A stretch of 64,000 nt of DNA from Rhodeus uyekii. Taxonomy: Eukaryota > Chordata > Actinopteri > Cypriniformes > Acheilognathidae. The translations under genes and the position numbers were made by a program. Positions within the stretch are counted from its first letter, which is position 1. Each line of letters starts with the position of its first letter. The stretch lies in the NCBI GenBank assembly GCA_037043235.1, contig JAWRVZ010000056.1:1935501-1999500 (forward strand). The letters are read 5' to 3'. Below the pieces are notes generated by a model, which saw only the letters and a program-made list of their open reading frames with translations, did no database searches and was not told where the DNA came from. Positions 21,080 to 34,035 of the stretch are shown piece by piece.

Positions 21080-23600
21080 TGTTGTGGAGGGAGAAGTAAA
21101 ACTTAGAAAATCTCTTAGCTGGTCCCCCTCAGGTTCAAAATATGAAGGTTTCAAAGTTCAGGCCAGGAATGGAATATTGTCCCCTGCATCTGAGACAGAA
21201 TGTTGTCCTGTTTGGTATCACCCAGGGCAAGCCAATGAGGAGGGACATTATTTCCAGGAACCACACTCTGGTCAGCCAAAGAGATCAAGAGTCTAGACCC
21301 TTGCTGATGGACATTGGCTAGGACTCCTGGGAGTAGAGCGATCAGTGGAAGTGCATAAAGACACTTTCTGGGCCATGCATGGGCCATGGCATCCAGACCC
21401 AATCAGGATTGGTGCTTCAGAGAGAAGTAGAGAAGTAGAGGGACATTGCTCTGTTTCCTATGAAGTGAAGAGGTCCACCTCTTCTTCATAGAATCTTTCC
21501 CAAATCAGTCTGACTAGATCGGGGAAGCATTTCCATTCCCCGTGCGTTGTAGCCTGACAGAAAGTCTCCTCCCACATTCAAATGCCCAGGGGTGTAAATC
21601 GCCTTGAGGGACATGAACTTGTCCTGAGTCCAAAGCAGAATCTGCTGCACTAGCTTGTTCAGATAGTCAAACACAGTCCATCTTGGTGATTTATGTAGGC
21701 AACCATCTTAGTGTTTTTCACCCACACTAGGAAATGGAAGCCCCTTAACTTTTGGAGGAAGTACTTTTAGAGGTAGCCATCGACTTGATGAACAGTTGAT
21801 GTGCCAGTTTAAATGACCTCACCTCTCCCTTGGGCTGGATGGCCATCTATTGGCTCTGAGCCACATAGAAAGGTCACAAAGCACTCGGCATTCGCCATTA
21901 CCCTTATTTGCTTCTGGGGAATAGGCCTTGGGCCTCGGAAAGTCCAAAGTATCACTGTGGGCACAGCTGCTTTAAGACCTAGAACTCTTTGAAAATGATG
22001 GAAAGTGGTGTTTAAGATGTACTCTACATGTGTGGGGGACAACCGTGCCCGTATGGTGAGCAAGTTGCAAACAACCCCTAGATACGTCCTCGAGGCAGGA
22101 GAGAGAACACTTTTCTCTTCATTGAGTCTCAATCCCAGAGATACAAGATGAGCAAGGACAACATTTGATGTTTAATCGCAAACTCTTGAGACTATTTGCA
22201 AGTAGTAAATGTGGATGCCATTTTGTATGTGTGGGTTGACAAGGGAAAGGCGAATATAAGAACCTGATATTGGTAAGCTTCACTGCTGAAAGCAAACCTC
22301 AGGAACGTCCTATGTTGAGGCAGAATTTCCAAAATTTCTTTTAACTGTGAAAAAACAATCTTTGTGTTGGATCTAAGACACAATAATTTCGATCATTTGC
22401 ATCTTGAATGTGTATGTTCTGAGAGAACAGTTCAGACCACAACAGTCTAAAATGGGAAGCAACCAAAAAGTTACAACTGTAATAGCGACTTTTTCTGAAA
22501 GTAACTCTCCCTGAAACATGGGAGGTGGCGGGAATTATAAGGGTGTCAGGACTTGATATATTTTTATTTGCCCCTTCCCGGGGAGCTTATTTTTCCCTGC
22601 AGATCATCTTGGTGTGCATGCCATATGACTGAAATGTCTTCCCTAACAGTGTAAATGTTGTTCTGCATAGCTTAGGTAGGGGGTGCTGACTAAGTGATGA
22701 TGAGCTCCCAGGAGAGATAGACCACGAGCATCTCTTCCATCATGTAATCAGTTGACGTCAAGGGCACAAAGACACATGAAGAATAAGGTTTCCCCCATGA
22801 AGGTCATTAAATCGTCTTGATGGTTCTAGAGGAAGAGGAGGGACCATTACTGAGGCCACCAGAAAGCTGCTCTAACTTTGAGCACTTGCTCCTCCTCCTG
22901 AGGCCAGTCTATGTAATCTGTCCACAAAAACACACAATTCATTTGCACACTATCATAGGAACAAGAGGGAATATCCCATCTGTTCAGTTCCCCTCCATTA
23001 TATACATAAATAGCAGAACCATAATCTGTGTGTTGCCTCAGCAGACACAATATCTGAGACATTAGATTCTTTGACAAGATAACCTGCATCCTCATCGTCG
23101 TCTTCAGCAGTGGATGTCGCGATCCGAAGAGAGAGGGAAAGGAAAGGACCCGTATCCCACTCCTCATCCAGATCGACTCATGATTAGAGAGACGAGCGTG
23201 AAGCACTTCAGTGGCTAACAACTCAGTGCTTGCCATTCTCAAACGGAAGCACTTGCGCATGCGTATCATAATCAGGGATGGACCGTGAATATGATAGGAC
23301 GCATCTCTGGCTGGATTCTCTTGACATGATTCTACTTTTTTTAACTCTTTTGTTTTTGATATTGAGAAAGAGAATAAGAAAAGGCTTTATTCCTGCCTAA
23401 AAAAAACTAATTCTAAGAAAAGAGATCGTTTTAAAAAAAGAAGTAGCACATAATGCGATTCTAGAGACAAAGGAACCTGAACGCGCACCTGTGTCATGTC
23501 TATTTATGACATGCGCATTACGATAGAGCTTATATAAGCCAAATCCTTGGCGTGTTTATGTAACTAATATGTTTCCCCATAGCGCTTAAATCAGCATAGC
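21080..23600 (-). pseudogene. Broken DIRS-like retroelement (gag, RT and RNase H remnants)
   Basis: Minus-strand coding pieces in the family's order. From 23269 down comes a gag-leader-like region (CFRLRMASTELLATEVLHAR...). At 22383-22192 is an RT piece (PQHRTFLRFAFSSEAYQYQV...FAFPLS). At 22132-21809 is RT thumb/connection sequence (RLNEEKSVLSPASRTYLGVV). At 21674-21486 is an RNase H piece (LLWTQDKFMSLKAIYTPGHL followed by a GxDxLS-like NVGGDFLS). At 21402-21151 is downstream polyprotein (LGLDAMAHAWPRKCLYALPL). The catalytic YIDD region of RT falls in a gap between fragments and is not seen. Multiple stops and frameshifts make it inactive. No tyrosine recombinase was confidently found at the 3' end. 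It lies on the same strand as neurexin-3. Confidence 0.8.
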
Positions 23601-24110
23601 ACTGAGAGAGCATGATTTCTGTTTTCAATAATTTAAATGATCACATAAGCACTGGGATAAATGTTTATAGCTCAGATATATACGGTTGTGATTAAAATAG
23701 AATAAATCTTTTGACAGTGACAAATACAAAACGTATTTGTTATTGAATCATTTATTCAAGAGATTCGTTCAAAAAGGCTGATTCATCCAGTAAGGAAACA
23801 AGTGAGTGTGTGAGATCTTTATGAGTCATTGAATAATTTATTCAAAGCTATTTTTTTAAACAAGTCATTCAAATTAATTAAATATTTAAACAGACTGAAG
23901 CAACTAGAATTTTTTCAGAAACTCTAGTACTTCAGGCCTACATATTTTGTTCAGTTGTCAAGTTCAGAATCGTGGCAAAATTGTGAACTCTGTTTTAAGT
24001 TGAGTAAAAACAGCTTAATCTCATGTGATGAAGTGGATGTAAGAAGGAGGAGGAGATCGACTCATTAATAACATATATTGAGCAGACTTCCAAACAAAAA
24101 GTTTTATAAA
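23601..24110. other. Intronic DNA, no gene seen
   Basis: AT-rich sequence between the DIRS-like copy and the next repeat; nothing recognised. Confidence 0.5.
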
Positions 24111-24114
24111 ATAG

Positions 24115-24420
24115 TAAACCTCATTTAATATTTTTGTGAAAACCATTCATACTTTTTTTAGGAATCTGAGATGAAAATGAATAATAAAAAAGTATTTATT
24201 TTGAATACTTTAAAAGATATGTTTTACTGTCACTTTTGATCAATTTAATGCATCATTGTTGAATAAAAGTATTATTTTTCCAAGATTCTTTGGTGAATAG
24301 AATATTCAAAAGAAGTATTTCATTAGAAATCTTTTGCAACTGTCACTGTTGATCAATTCCATGCATCCTTGCTGAATAAAGGTATTCATTTCTTTTGAGA
24401 AAAGGTACAACATTTCTCTG
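24115..24420 (+). repeat. Common cyprinid-type TIR element, rearranged copy
   Basis: Contains TGTCACTTTTGATCAATTTA and CTGTCACTGTTGATCAATTC, each followed by a GCATC...TTG(T/C)TGAATAAA phrase. The same segment therefore occurs twice here, suggesting two overlapping copies or an internal duplication. Confidence 0.65.
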
Positions 24421-25579
24421 CTTAAGTTTCTATTTCTTCTAAAGTTCGCTTTTATGCTGAAAGTTCAACATCAGGTATTTATTCTGTATATGCACACCAC
24501 CTGATTTCTGTGAGAAAAAAATGTGATGAGATGTACTTATAATATGCACTTTCCCTTTATTATTTCTGCACAAACTAGTTTATATCATATGGATGGGTGT
24601 TGTTTTACATTTTCTATATAACACCTTTCCCACTCATTAAAAAGAGGTGTACATTTCTACGGAAAGTTTAGAACGCGGCTCTAACCAAATGCGATGCTTT
24701 TCTTAGATCTCCTCATAGCAACACTCTTGTTGTATTATCTCTTAGCATATCACTGAAAGCAAGGCTGGCACTGTGCCATATTTTGTTTCGCTGGACTTTA
24801 ACTATCAATTGCCATCATGTGAAGCCATTTAGGACTGTCACTCTTCATTGGCGTGTCTGCAAACAAAGCAGTCATTAGGGATAAGAAGTACTCAAACTGA
24901 CGTGGTGTTTCTAAATTATAGATACAGTGATTTGTTTAGTGAGAGATACAGAAGACTACGCTAGACTGAAAACAGATTTGTCTGACATTGCCAGTCTCTT
25001 TAACCATAACTGATAATCATTGTGTCAGGATTTACATATACGGTACATGAAAATGCATTAAAATGCACTCAGTTTTAAGAATTGCAAATTGACCAGCTAA
25101 TACAAATATTTCAATGATAAAACCATTGATTAGAGTGCAGCAGGTAGGCAGAATTACTTTCCTATGCATATTTGCATACAATATTTGGATTACACGCTAA
25201 AGTAATTAAAATGATTTCAACCGCTTTACAAAAAGATTAGCAAACACTCATTAACACTTTGATAAGATGGACGGCTCTCTCCAACCAGCCAAGAAGCATT
25301 TCAGTGTAATCCAAACAAACGGCTGGAAATCACAAATTACATAAAAGCTTCTGTCTCATTAAATATGTAGCTGATCCAATAGAGTTTTTCCACAATGTCA
25401 CTTTTATGACCAAAGAATTGATTTACTAATCATTCAAGTTTAAAGAAACAACTATGGAGTGGAACACAATTAAAAATGCTTAAATATCAAACCAATTGCA
25501 AATGTTAAATAGTGAGGTTTAATGTGAAAAGTGTAAAAAAATACTATAAAAAATAGTTAAATCAGCATTTAAACAATAG

Positions 25580-25705
25580 ATGGTGACAGCAACCCTAAGG
25601 ACATAGGTTTGATTCCCAGGGAATGGATGAACTGATAGAAATGTCTCCGTTCATGTAAGTAGAATGAGATAAAGGCATCTGAAAAATGCATAAATGTAAA
25701 TGTGA
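25580..25705 (+). repeat. SINE-like tRNA-derived repeat, degraded
   Basis: B-box-like ATAGGTTTGATTCCCAGG followed by a degraded tail ending AAAATGCATAAATGTAAATG, as in fish tRNA-derived SINEs. Confidence 0.55.
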
Positions 25706-26018
25706 AATGTCATTACTGCTCCTATTAACACATTTATGCATGTGGGCAAAGCCAATCAAATTCCAGCTTGACAACATGAAGCCGTTGAACTGTCACTGTT
25801 TTGAATTCGCCAAGGTGCTTCACAGTTAGACTTTTCTACAATCCTTAACTGCTTTCATCTCTCTTCTCTTTGACTTTGACACAAGAACATTAAAAGACGG
25901 ATTTGTAGGTCTTCACTTGCACTACCTTGGATCACACTTTTTGCAATACCTTTGGAGCGACTCCCTTAAAATCAATGATAGAGCCGGTCCACACAATTTT
26001 TTGAATATCAGCCATCCA

Positions 26019-26057
<39 letters not shown>

Positions 26058-27815
26058 AACTTTTTCTCTACAATTGGAAGAAGCTGAATAAAAAAAACAA
26101 GAGAATCAAAGTCCGAGAAGTGAAAGCTCTGGACTTCAAGCTTACAATATCGGAAAGTTTATCTGCATCATTTTTTTTTTTTGACTCAAACCACGCGTCA
26201 AAGTATTCAGACGTTCACTCAAGGGGAGACTTGACATCTCTGAGCCGAGAACTGAGGTTATGTTCTTTTAGCCTAATTGTTGGTACAGTTGAGTGAAAAA
26301 TATGAGTAGGTCATTTTAACCTGTCTAATGGCTACTAGTAATTGTTAGGTTGTTCTTGACTGATGTCTCCTACTGTGGATTGTGGGAAATTTAGTTTCCA
26401 GAACACTTTTCCCCCACAGGTCTTAAAATCGCAGCAGGACTCAAATCACATGCATTACCTCCGAATTTGAAAAGGAAAGGAAAGTTCAGCAGCTTCCCAG
26501 CATGCTGTAAACATGACTTTTTCGCTCTGAGAACATTCAGCTGTAGTTATCTAAAATTATCTCTAGACAAAGCGCTTTCGACTCTTTCAAACCGTACTTG
26601 TTCAGCTAATTTGAACATTTCATCACTGGACAAATTGGCATAGAATTGGCACAGAATCTTTTTTCTATAACTACTGGAAGAAAGGATTTTCTTTCAATTC
26701 CGATTGGCATAACTGTGCTGGAGAGACCTTGAAGTTGTCTTCCATCACAGTTTTACTGTGTTCTTACTGTTTCTATGCATTTTATATCATTCACGTGGGG
26801 TTTGCTATTTTATATTTGCAATTTTTCCCTGAGAGAAAATGCTTATTTTCGCTATTTATGGAAATATTTGTATAAATGGATGCATCCATCCTATTTGTTC
26901 TATTAATTGACTCATTTGAGCTCTTGTTCTCAGATAGATAGCAAGAGTTCATTTAAAAAAATGTATGCTCTAATTAGTAAGTGGGGAAAAGTGAATATTT
27001 AAGGAAGTGTTTTTAAGTGGAAGGGAGGATTGGATTTAGTTCGAGGGAAATTAATGCAGCTCTGCCTTAGCGCATTGAATTTCTTGCCTCAGTAGTTGAA
27101 GAGGAGAGTTTGTACTGATGTAATGCCTAATAGCTCTAGTTTTCATTCTGTTTTTATTGATAAGTTGTTTTATTTCTACTCTTAACCAGACACACATCCT
27201 CTTAAATATATAGTTTTGGACTGCAACACTCACATTTTTACACATCTTGGTGTGACTCTCCTTGTGATTGCTCGGGTCCATATCACAATAACTAAAAGCA
27301 TATTTCTTAAATACAAAAAGCAAATGGAGGGGAAGCACATGAATATTGCATTACATTTTCCACAGACACTGATGGATGCATAAGTTGATGATTGGTTTTG
27401 GAGTAAATCTTGCTGAGAAGTGGTGGGAAACATTGGTCTAGTGAATTGCTGAATATAATATGGATTTGATGGCCGCTGGCCATGAGCAACACTGCTGAAA
27501 CAGACAGGTGCACTTATCTATCTCTGTGAGGCATCTATAAATCAAAACTGAATAAATCCCTATGTAAGTGCTTTTTATTTACAGCAATGAAGAAGAAACA
27601 TATATTGTCTTATTGTTATGATTTTGTTATATACCTCTACTTAGCATTATTAGATCATTTTAAGACAGACCACAGTGATGAAACAAGTTCATGAGTGCAA
27701 AAATGAAAGAAAAAAAACCTCAAGCTTAGCTGTTCGTTTACTACATGCAAATAAAGAAATCCAATCCAGTCCAATTTTTTCTAAATGCAAGTGAATAAAT
27801 ATCATTCAAAATAAA
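25706..27815. other. Intronic DNA with a (GA)n tract
   Basis: A run of about 16 GA units at 26022-26053 is the only repeat noticed. No exon-like frame. Confidence 0.55.
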
Positions 27816-27817
27816 TT

Positions 27818-28155
27818 CTATATGGACTACCATTCAAAAGTTTGACTGTTTGGGGTGAGAAAGATTTTTAAAGTGTTTTTGAAACAACTCTCTTAAGCTC
27901 ACCAAAGCATTTATTTGATCAAGAAATATAGTAAAATTGTACAATTAATAACCATTTTAAAATGTTTTTCATTCATGTGATCGCAAAGCTGAAAACAGCT
28001 GTGCAGCTAATATTTTTGTGGAATTATTTAATGAGTAGAAGGTTCAGAAGAACAGCATCTATTCAAACTGATTTGTAATATTAAAAGTGTCTAACTGTTA
28101 CTTTTGAACAGTACAATACATCCTTTCTAAATAAAAGCAACATTTCCTTCAAAAA
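27818..28155 (+). repeat. Common cyprinid-type TIR element, best-preserved left end
   Basis: Starts with ACCATTCAAAAGTTTGAC and TTTGGGGTGAGAAAGATTTT, then CTCACCAAAGCATTTATTTG, GCTGTGCAGCTAATATTTTT and CAGAAGAACAGCATCTATTC, ending CATCCTTTCTAAATAAAAGC. Intact relatives end in the inverted complement of the left end, giving a non-autonomous DNA transposon with inverted termini; the right terminus is cut off here. Confidence 0.7.
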
Positions 28156-30065
28156 AGCAAACCACTGTGAACGCTGTGTAAGCGTATATAAAAAATTGGC
28201 GTTAAATGAATTCTCTGAATTATCTTTACCATTTGACGCATACGATCACAAACACTTGATTGGTAAGCCACGTGATCAACTGATAAATACAAACGTGTTT
28301 TCACGCGTTGACTGGCGCTGAACTTGAGATGGACGCATCGAGATGGACAATGTTTTCAACCCCATCATTTTTAAGTTTCGAACATTTAAATATTCATAAG
28401 TACTGGAAAAACAATACATTTATAGTAAAAAATGAAAAAATGCACACCAATGTCCATGGAAGTGGGAATAACAATCAGTTCAATTACAAGGTGTTTTATT
28501 TATATCAGAAACACATTGCATTGGTAACTATAAAGTTCACTCTATTCTTCTCCCACTTTACCGGCCATTTTCTGTCATGTATTTTGGGAGATCTGAATGA
28601 ACTGACTTGTTGTAAATCCGACAGAAGCACAAACTGTCGCTTCATAGATCAGCTAACATGATCATTATAAATGTTTTTAATCGACAAAACACATTCACCT
28701 CCACATATTTTAGAAATGGAAAATCAGGTAGTTGATGATGTCTTCAGCAAGGTATATCACGTGACAAGCATGACACGTCACCATGGAAATAATACTAAGA
28801 AACGTTCTAAAACAACTGTCAGCGGGAATATTTTAAACGTACGTGCGAAAGGGATCATTTGAGATCTTTTCTCAAATAAATTTATTAGTTAAAATTAATT
28901 AAAATATCTAATCTATGAACATATACTATTAAAATGATGAAAAGATAAAACAATAGCGCACAGGAAGAATTTTTTATATTTTTTAAATTATTATTGCGCT
29001 TGATCAATAACACAGCTCCTCTCACCCCATCTGAAGGTACAGCTTGGGGGTAACATTTCCTGTCTGATTTCTGTACAGACCCCCGGTTACTGAATTGCAG
29101 GGGAGGCAGTCAGACAGACTGCAATTTTCCTAGAACACACAATTACCATCTTCGTGAGGTGAATGCAAAGCGACACAAGGAAAATAATACTTGCAGTCTC
29201 GCCCTCCCTGAGATTTTCAGTAAATATAGAAGCGTACATAGAAAGAGAATCCAATAGAAATGGCCTCAGCGCACTGAGATGAGGCACCTGTGTCTTTCAT
29301 CTGTGCCATCATGGAGATCGGAAAGTTTATTTAGCTGGAGCTGTTTTGATTGCCCATGAATCTGCACATCTCGGTTGACAGCATATGCTGTGCAGAAAGT
29401 GGGTCATGTCGGGAAGGTCTGGACTGAGTGGCAAGCCTGTCACAGATTAAAACGTGTGGCTGGACAAAATAATGCAAATTTGTGCCCTGCGGCTGCCAGC
29501 TTTCTTTAATAAGAGTTGAGATTTTTGGCAGTCCTTCAGGAATTGCCACAAAGATCGCTCTGGAAGCTTTGCTACCATTATCATTAGTTGGGATACATTA
29601 ACATCGGCCTGTGCATAGTTTTCAGGTGGCCAGAGTAAAATTGTGCATGTACCAATCAATGTCAAGGTTAATGAACCAAGTAAAAAAAATAAAAATAAAA
29701 AAGTACTGGGAAGGCACTGATATTCAACCCGTTCTGAGCAAAACCCACGAGGAAGCGTCAATTTGATCTAGGTTTACGTGTCTGAGTTTCCTAAATTGAA
29801 CCCTGAGGATCAATGCACTCTGATCAGGATGACCTTCCAGGGCATCTGCATTTTTTATTCTCCATCTGCGTTCACATTATGCTCCATTTCAGACATGGCT
29901 TGCATTTATCTGCTTTCAACTGCTGGCCAATTTAACACAATTTCCAGATCAAAAATACCTTAGGGGGATTGCGTTACACCACTCTCATCCTCGCCTGTAG
30001 CCACTGTGGAGCCTGAATATATGCTATGACAGACCTCAAATAAGGCAATAATTGTAAACTGATTT
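28156..30065. other. Intronic DNA, no gene seen
   Basis: A 117-codon frame at 28308-28661 and a 104-codon frame at 29447-29761 (minus) show no similarity I recognise and no splice or codon evidence. Otherwise unremarkable. Confidence 0.5.
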
Positions 30066-30068
30066 GCT

Positions 30069-30070
<2 letters not shown>

Positions 30071-30150
<80 letters not shown>
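30071..30150. repeat. (ATCT)n microsatellite, 20 units
   Basis: 80 bp of uninterrupted ATCT tetranucleotide. Confidence 0.97.
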
Positions 30151-32945
30151 GTTTCTTATCTTGGTTGACACATCGACTTATTTTCACACACTATAGTGTA
30201 ATAATAGCAGAAGAAAGCTTACTACATAACATACAACATAACTCTGTTGTCCCTTTCTCTGTATTTTATTGCTTTGATATAGGCAACATTAAGCTCGTAA
30301 TATCGATCGCATGCTGAGAACAAGGTAGTAGAGTTTGTAGAGTTTTTGTTGTACAAAGAATATAGATTTTCTTAAAAAAAAACTTTACAACAGTCAAATA
30401 TTGTGTATATTAATTGCATTTTATACATGGTTAACATTTATTTATATTTATTTTTGCTGTCTAGTGTAACCCATATATATTAAATGAATAGAAATGTACT
30501 ATATGTGCATTAAGTCGAATTAATATAATACAGTAATTGATTTGTTTAATATTCAATATAAACATGCATATGTGGCAAATGACTGTGTCATTTCTGATAA
30601 TAAGAGAGTGATTATTTATAGAGTTGGCCAGATGAAGGTTTAAGCTACGATGCCGGAGTGTTTCGATTTTCAAACAACATTAGAAGGTAATATTATATTA
30701 TGAAATATTGATTCATAACTCAGCAGTATGAGAAATTAAAGCTGGATTCTTTTGATGAGGGTGACCATGAAAACAGAAACTCAGAATACATTAGAACAGC
30801 ATCCTTTATAGTAAGTTGTTTTATCCAGCTGGCCGTTCTCACCATATTGACCAAACACACAGCAAAACAAGTTAATCAGAGCTGCCAAACCAGCTGTGCA
30901 TCTAAGCTAGCACATGCTTCTAAATGTGCAGGTAAGCTAAACAGCCATACAAAGACAGAATAGATGTCGAAAATGAGGCAGAGAGATTGTATTGCACCTG
31001 CATTCGGAAGCTACAGTTGGAATAAGGACGTGTGATTGTTCGTGATTAGCTAAGATAGATTATGGAAATAGATTTTGAAAAAAAAACACAAAAAAACAAA
31101 TTATATAAATTCAACAGAATATTATACTTTTATATCTTCCAATCTTGTTTCTAGCTTTTTCTGTTAATAAACTGAATTATATTTGTGTCACAGGAAAAAA
31201 AGTGCTGTATTTAATGTGCTCCCCGCCCCCCTATAATAATAAGGAACATGGAGACAAATTAACGTTCTTATTCTTGTTTTCTGCCCAATCTGTTCATTGG
31301 GTGGTCATTCCACTGTCGACTAATGAGACAAAGGTTAAAAAACTGAAAAACTGAACGCGTTATTCTATTGTTTTAGATATATTCTTTTTTTAAGTATACA
31401 TATAAATAACAAATTGTAGATGTAGGAGCATCTGCAAAATTCAGCTATTTTATATCATATATATATACACATGTATTTTATTAAATACTTATTTGTAAAA
31501 AATCTGATCAATTACAGAACATATTTTTTTAATGCATTTACCCAAGTCTTATTGGGTTAGCACTATTTATTAAATATGTAAAACTCTACATAAAACAGTG
31601 GTAAACCCAAAACACCTCAAATAAAACTATGACATGCACCAACCTTTATTAGAAATGTGTTTTCTTTTCTGTCGTACAGTGCAATGTGCAAGCTTCAGAA
31701 AGAGATGCAGTTTACTTTTCAATATGCAAACTTCATGAAAACCAGATGCAAATACCCTTGCAGCAGAAAAATGTCAATAACAAACTATTTTAAGAGATTG
31801 ATGGCTCAAATTTGAAAACTAGTTATGTGAAGACATCGATAAATTACCCAGTTACCTGCAGCAAATTCCTCTGTGGATTTTTAGTATATCAAAAGGATCT
31901 TTAATATTAGCGTTTATAAAAAAAAAAAAAAGAGCCTCGGACCCCCCACAACTCGAGCGTTTCAGTTTAGTCAAATCGTTTTTTCACATCTTACGAGTCT
32001 GTCAGAATGAAGTATATCCCCTTCTCTTTGGTATAGAAACTGTGAACTCCAAGCAGCAAATGGAACAAGCTGGGTAATTGTGCTCACTTTTCTCACTCAA
32101 AATCGTTCTGCACTTTAAGGCTGAATGGAAGTGGAGTGGGATGCTTGTGGCAGGGGCCATTCAGCGCATGGAGGTTTGCAGGATTGAAAATCAACAGGCA
32201 ATGTGTAGTTATGCTGCTCACTGATTAAAAGAGATCAACACCATTGATTTTCTGTACACTTAAATCATTCTCTCTTATAGGATTTCAGTCAACAGCTTTG
32301 GTGGCAAAGACTTCTGGTGTCGGAGCCATTTATCCTTTTCCTCTTCTGTCGATATGTGGAAAGCACCCAGCAACGTAATTCAGTTAAAATGACTGGCCCA
32401 TCATTGGACCATGTCATTTTAGGGCCCCTGTCTATTTGGTCAAAGTGCAAGTTTCTAAACCGAAAAAGACATTGGTTAACATTATTTAAAACGGGCAATG
32501 TTTAGCTATGTAGGGGGTGGAAAAGACCTTTAAAGCAAATTGAAACAAACCATCCACTCTTGTAGCAGTAATACAACATGGGGCCACATGCAATTTGTAG
32601 AAACGCTTCGTTTTTTACCCTAATTACACACTTTCTTCCAGCTGTGCAGCTGGTGGAGGGAAGCCATTTGCTGTTAATGAGTATCCAACGGACTTACAAC
32701 AAATACGTAATGCTGTGCAGGCACTGTTGTTCGTATTAGGGAAGGAAACAAATTCAAAATGCATTTAACTTTAGTCATTTGAAACTTTCTTTAAGTGTTT
32801 AACTCTTAAGGAACACAGAGAAACAGAATGGCAGTTTGAAATGAATGTGTGATGAGTGTTACAATCAGCCAGAACAGCAGGGGCATCTTCACAATTGTCT
32901 CTCCTCACCTTTTCCTCTCTCTACAATAGAAGATGTCTAAATTAA
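30151..32945. other. Intronic DNA, no gene seen
   Basis: No coding exons or transposon cores seen. The non-repetitive part around 31980-32700 has mixed composition and could include regulatory DNA, which cannot be decided from one sequence. Confidence 0.5.
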
Positions 32946-32948
32946 AAG

Positions 32949-33000
32949 CGTTTATAGCAGGAGCTCTTATCCACAGCGACTTACAAAAGTGCATTCATTT
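32949..33000 (-). repeat. SINE tail fragment
   Basis: Plus-strand TTATCCACAGCGACTTACAA is the complement of the TAAGTCGCTTTGGATAA tail of fish SINEs. Only the tail is recognisable. Confidence 0.6.
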
Positions 33001-33843
33001 TCCCAAGTGAGACTGCCACGGTCAACAGACGGGACGCATGCGGGCATGAATGGTTTACTAGTAGTACAGAAACAGCAGCTATAAAGAGGTTTGGCTAAAC
33101 CCTACGTTATGGGAACAAAATGTCCACACAAAGATGCAATATATAAAATGTCTTTGTGGGGGGACATAGTTTCTTCCCCATGAGGAAAACAGCTTATAAA
33201 TCATGCTAAGTCGTGTTTTTTGAAAAAAATAAAAAAATAAATGCACAACATTTTCTGTGATTTGTAGGTTTAGGTTTTGGGTTAAGGGAATGTGGATGTA
33301 CAGTTTGTACAGAATAAAAATCATTGTGTCCATAGAAAGTCCCTATTTAACAAGTGCCTATCAAGATGTGAAAATACTTTTTTATGAAGACAGAAAATTC
33401 TAATTATGCTAATTATGCAATTTTTAGCAGAAAATATAACTAAATATTTCCAAACCACAAACCAAAATTCCTCTTGCTCTCTTTTCACATTCCAACCACC
33501 TTCTGATGGATAATATCTTTCAATCACACCTTTCTAGTACTGGTTTCATTTAGATATTTTTCACTCAACAAATGCTGAATGGGTGGAATCATGTTTTATG
33601 TTCACTTTGAGATTATGAGGGCTATGAAGTGAGGGCATGATAAGACCTGTTATATTTGGATGAATGTGTCACATGGACAGAATACATGGTGAGAAGCAGA
33701 TGGCACTTCTGTATCTTCACTTCCTCTGACTGAAGACACATCAGATGACTTTAGGAGTGAGAAACGCCAAAATTTACAGTGGACAGATGTTCCCTGCTTT
33801 GATGCAGCATGTATGAAGATGTAAGACATTTCTTTCAAGTTAA

Positions 33844-34035
33844 AAGGATAGTTCACCACACTGTCTTCTGTGGAACATAAAGGGAGATATTTTGAAAAAT
33901 GAACCTATTTTCTTCTTGACAGTCTTCAAAACATCATCATTTGTGCTCCACAACATAGAAAAAGAAAGTCATACAGTTTTGGAATGGCATGAGGTTAATT
34001 AAATAATACAGAAATTTCATTTTTAATACTTTACT
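33844..34035 (+). repeat. GGATAGTTCACC-type short TIR element
   Basis: Begins AAAGGATAGTTCACC, then TGTCTTCTGTGGAACATAAA, GGAGATATTTTGAAAAATGA, AAGAAAGTCATACAGTTTTG and GAATGGCATGAGG. These are hallmarks of a very common cyprinid non-autonomous repeat. The expected inverted right end (GGTGAACTATCC) is not clear. Confidence 0.75.

Noticed and set aside
22847..23269. 140-codon minus-strand frame as a separate host gene
   Set aside because: It lies in the leader of the broken DIRS-like element, in the same orientation as its RT pieces, and is better explained as part of that remnant.
28308..28661. 117-codon plus-strand frame
   Set aside because: A short FTGHFLS segment resembles an out-of-frame segment at about 36412-36440, but similarity does not extend to either side, so chance is the simpler explanation.
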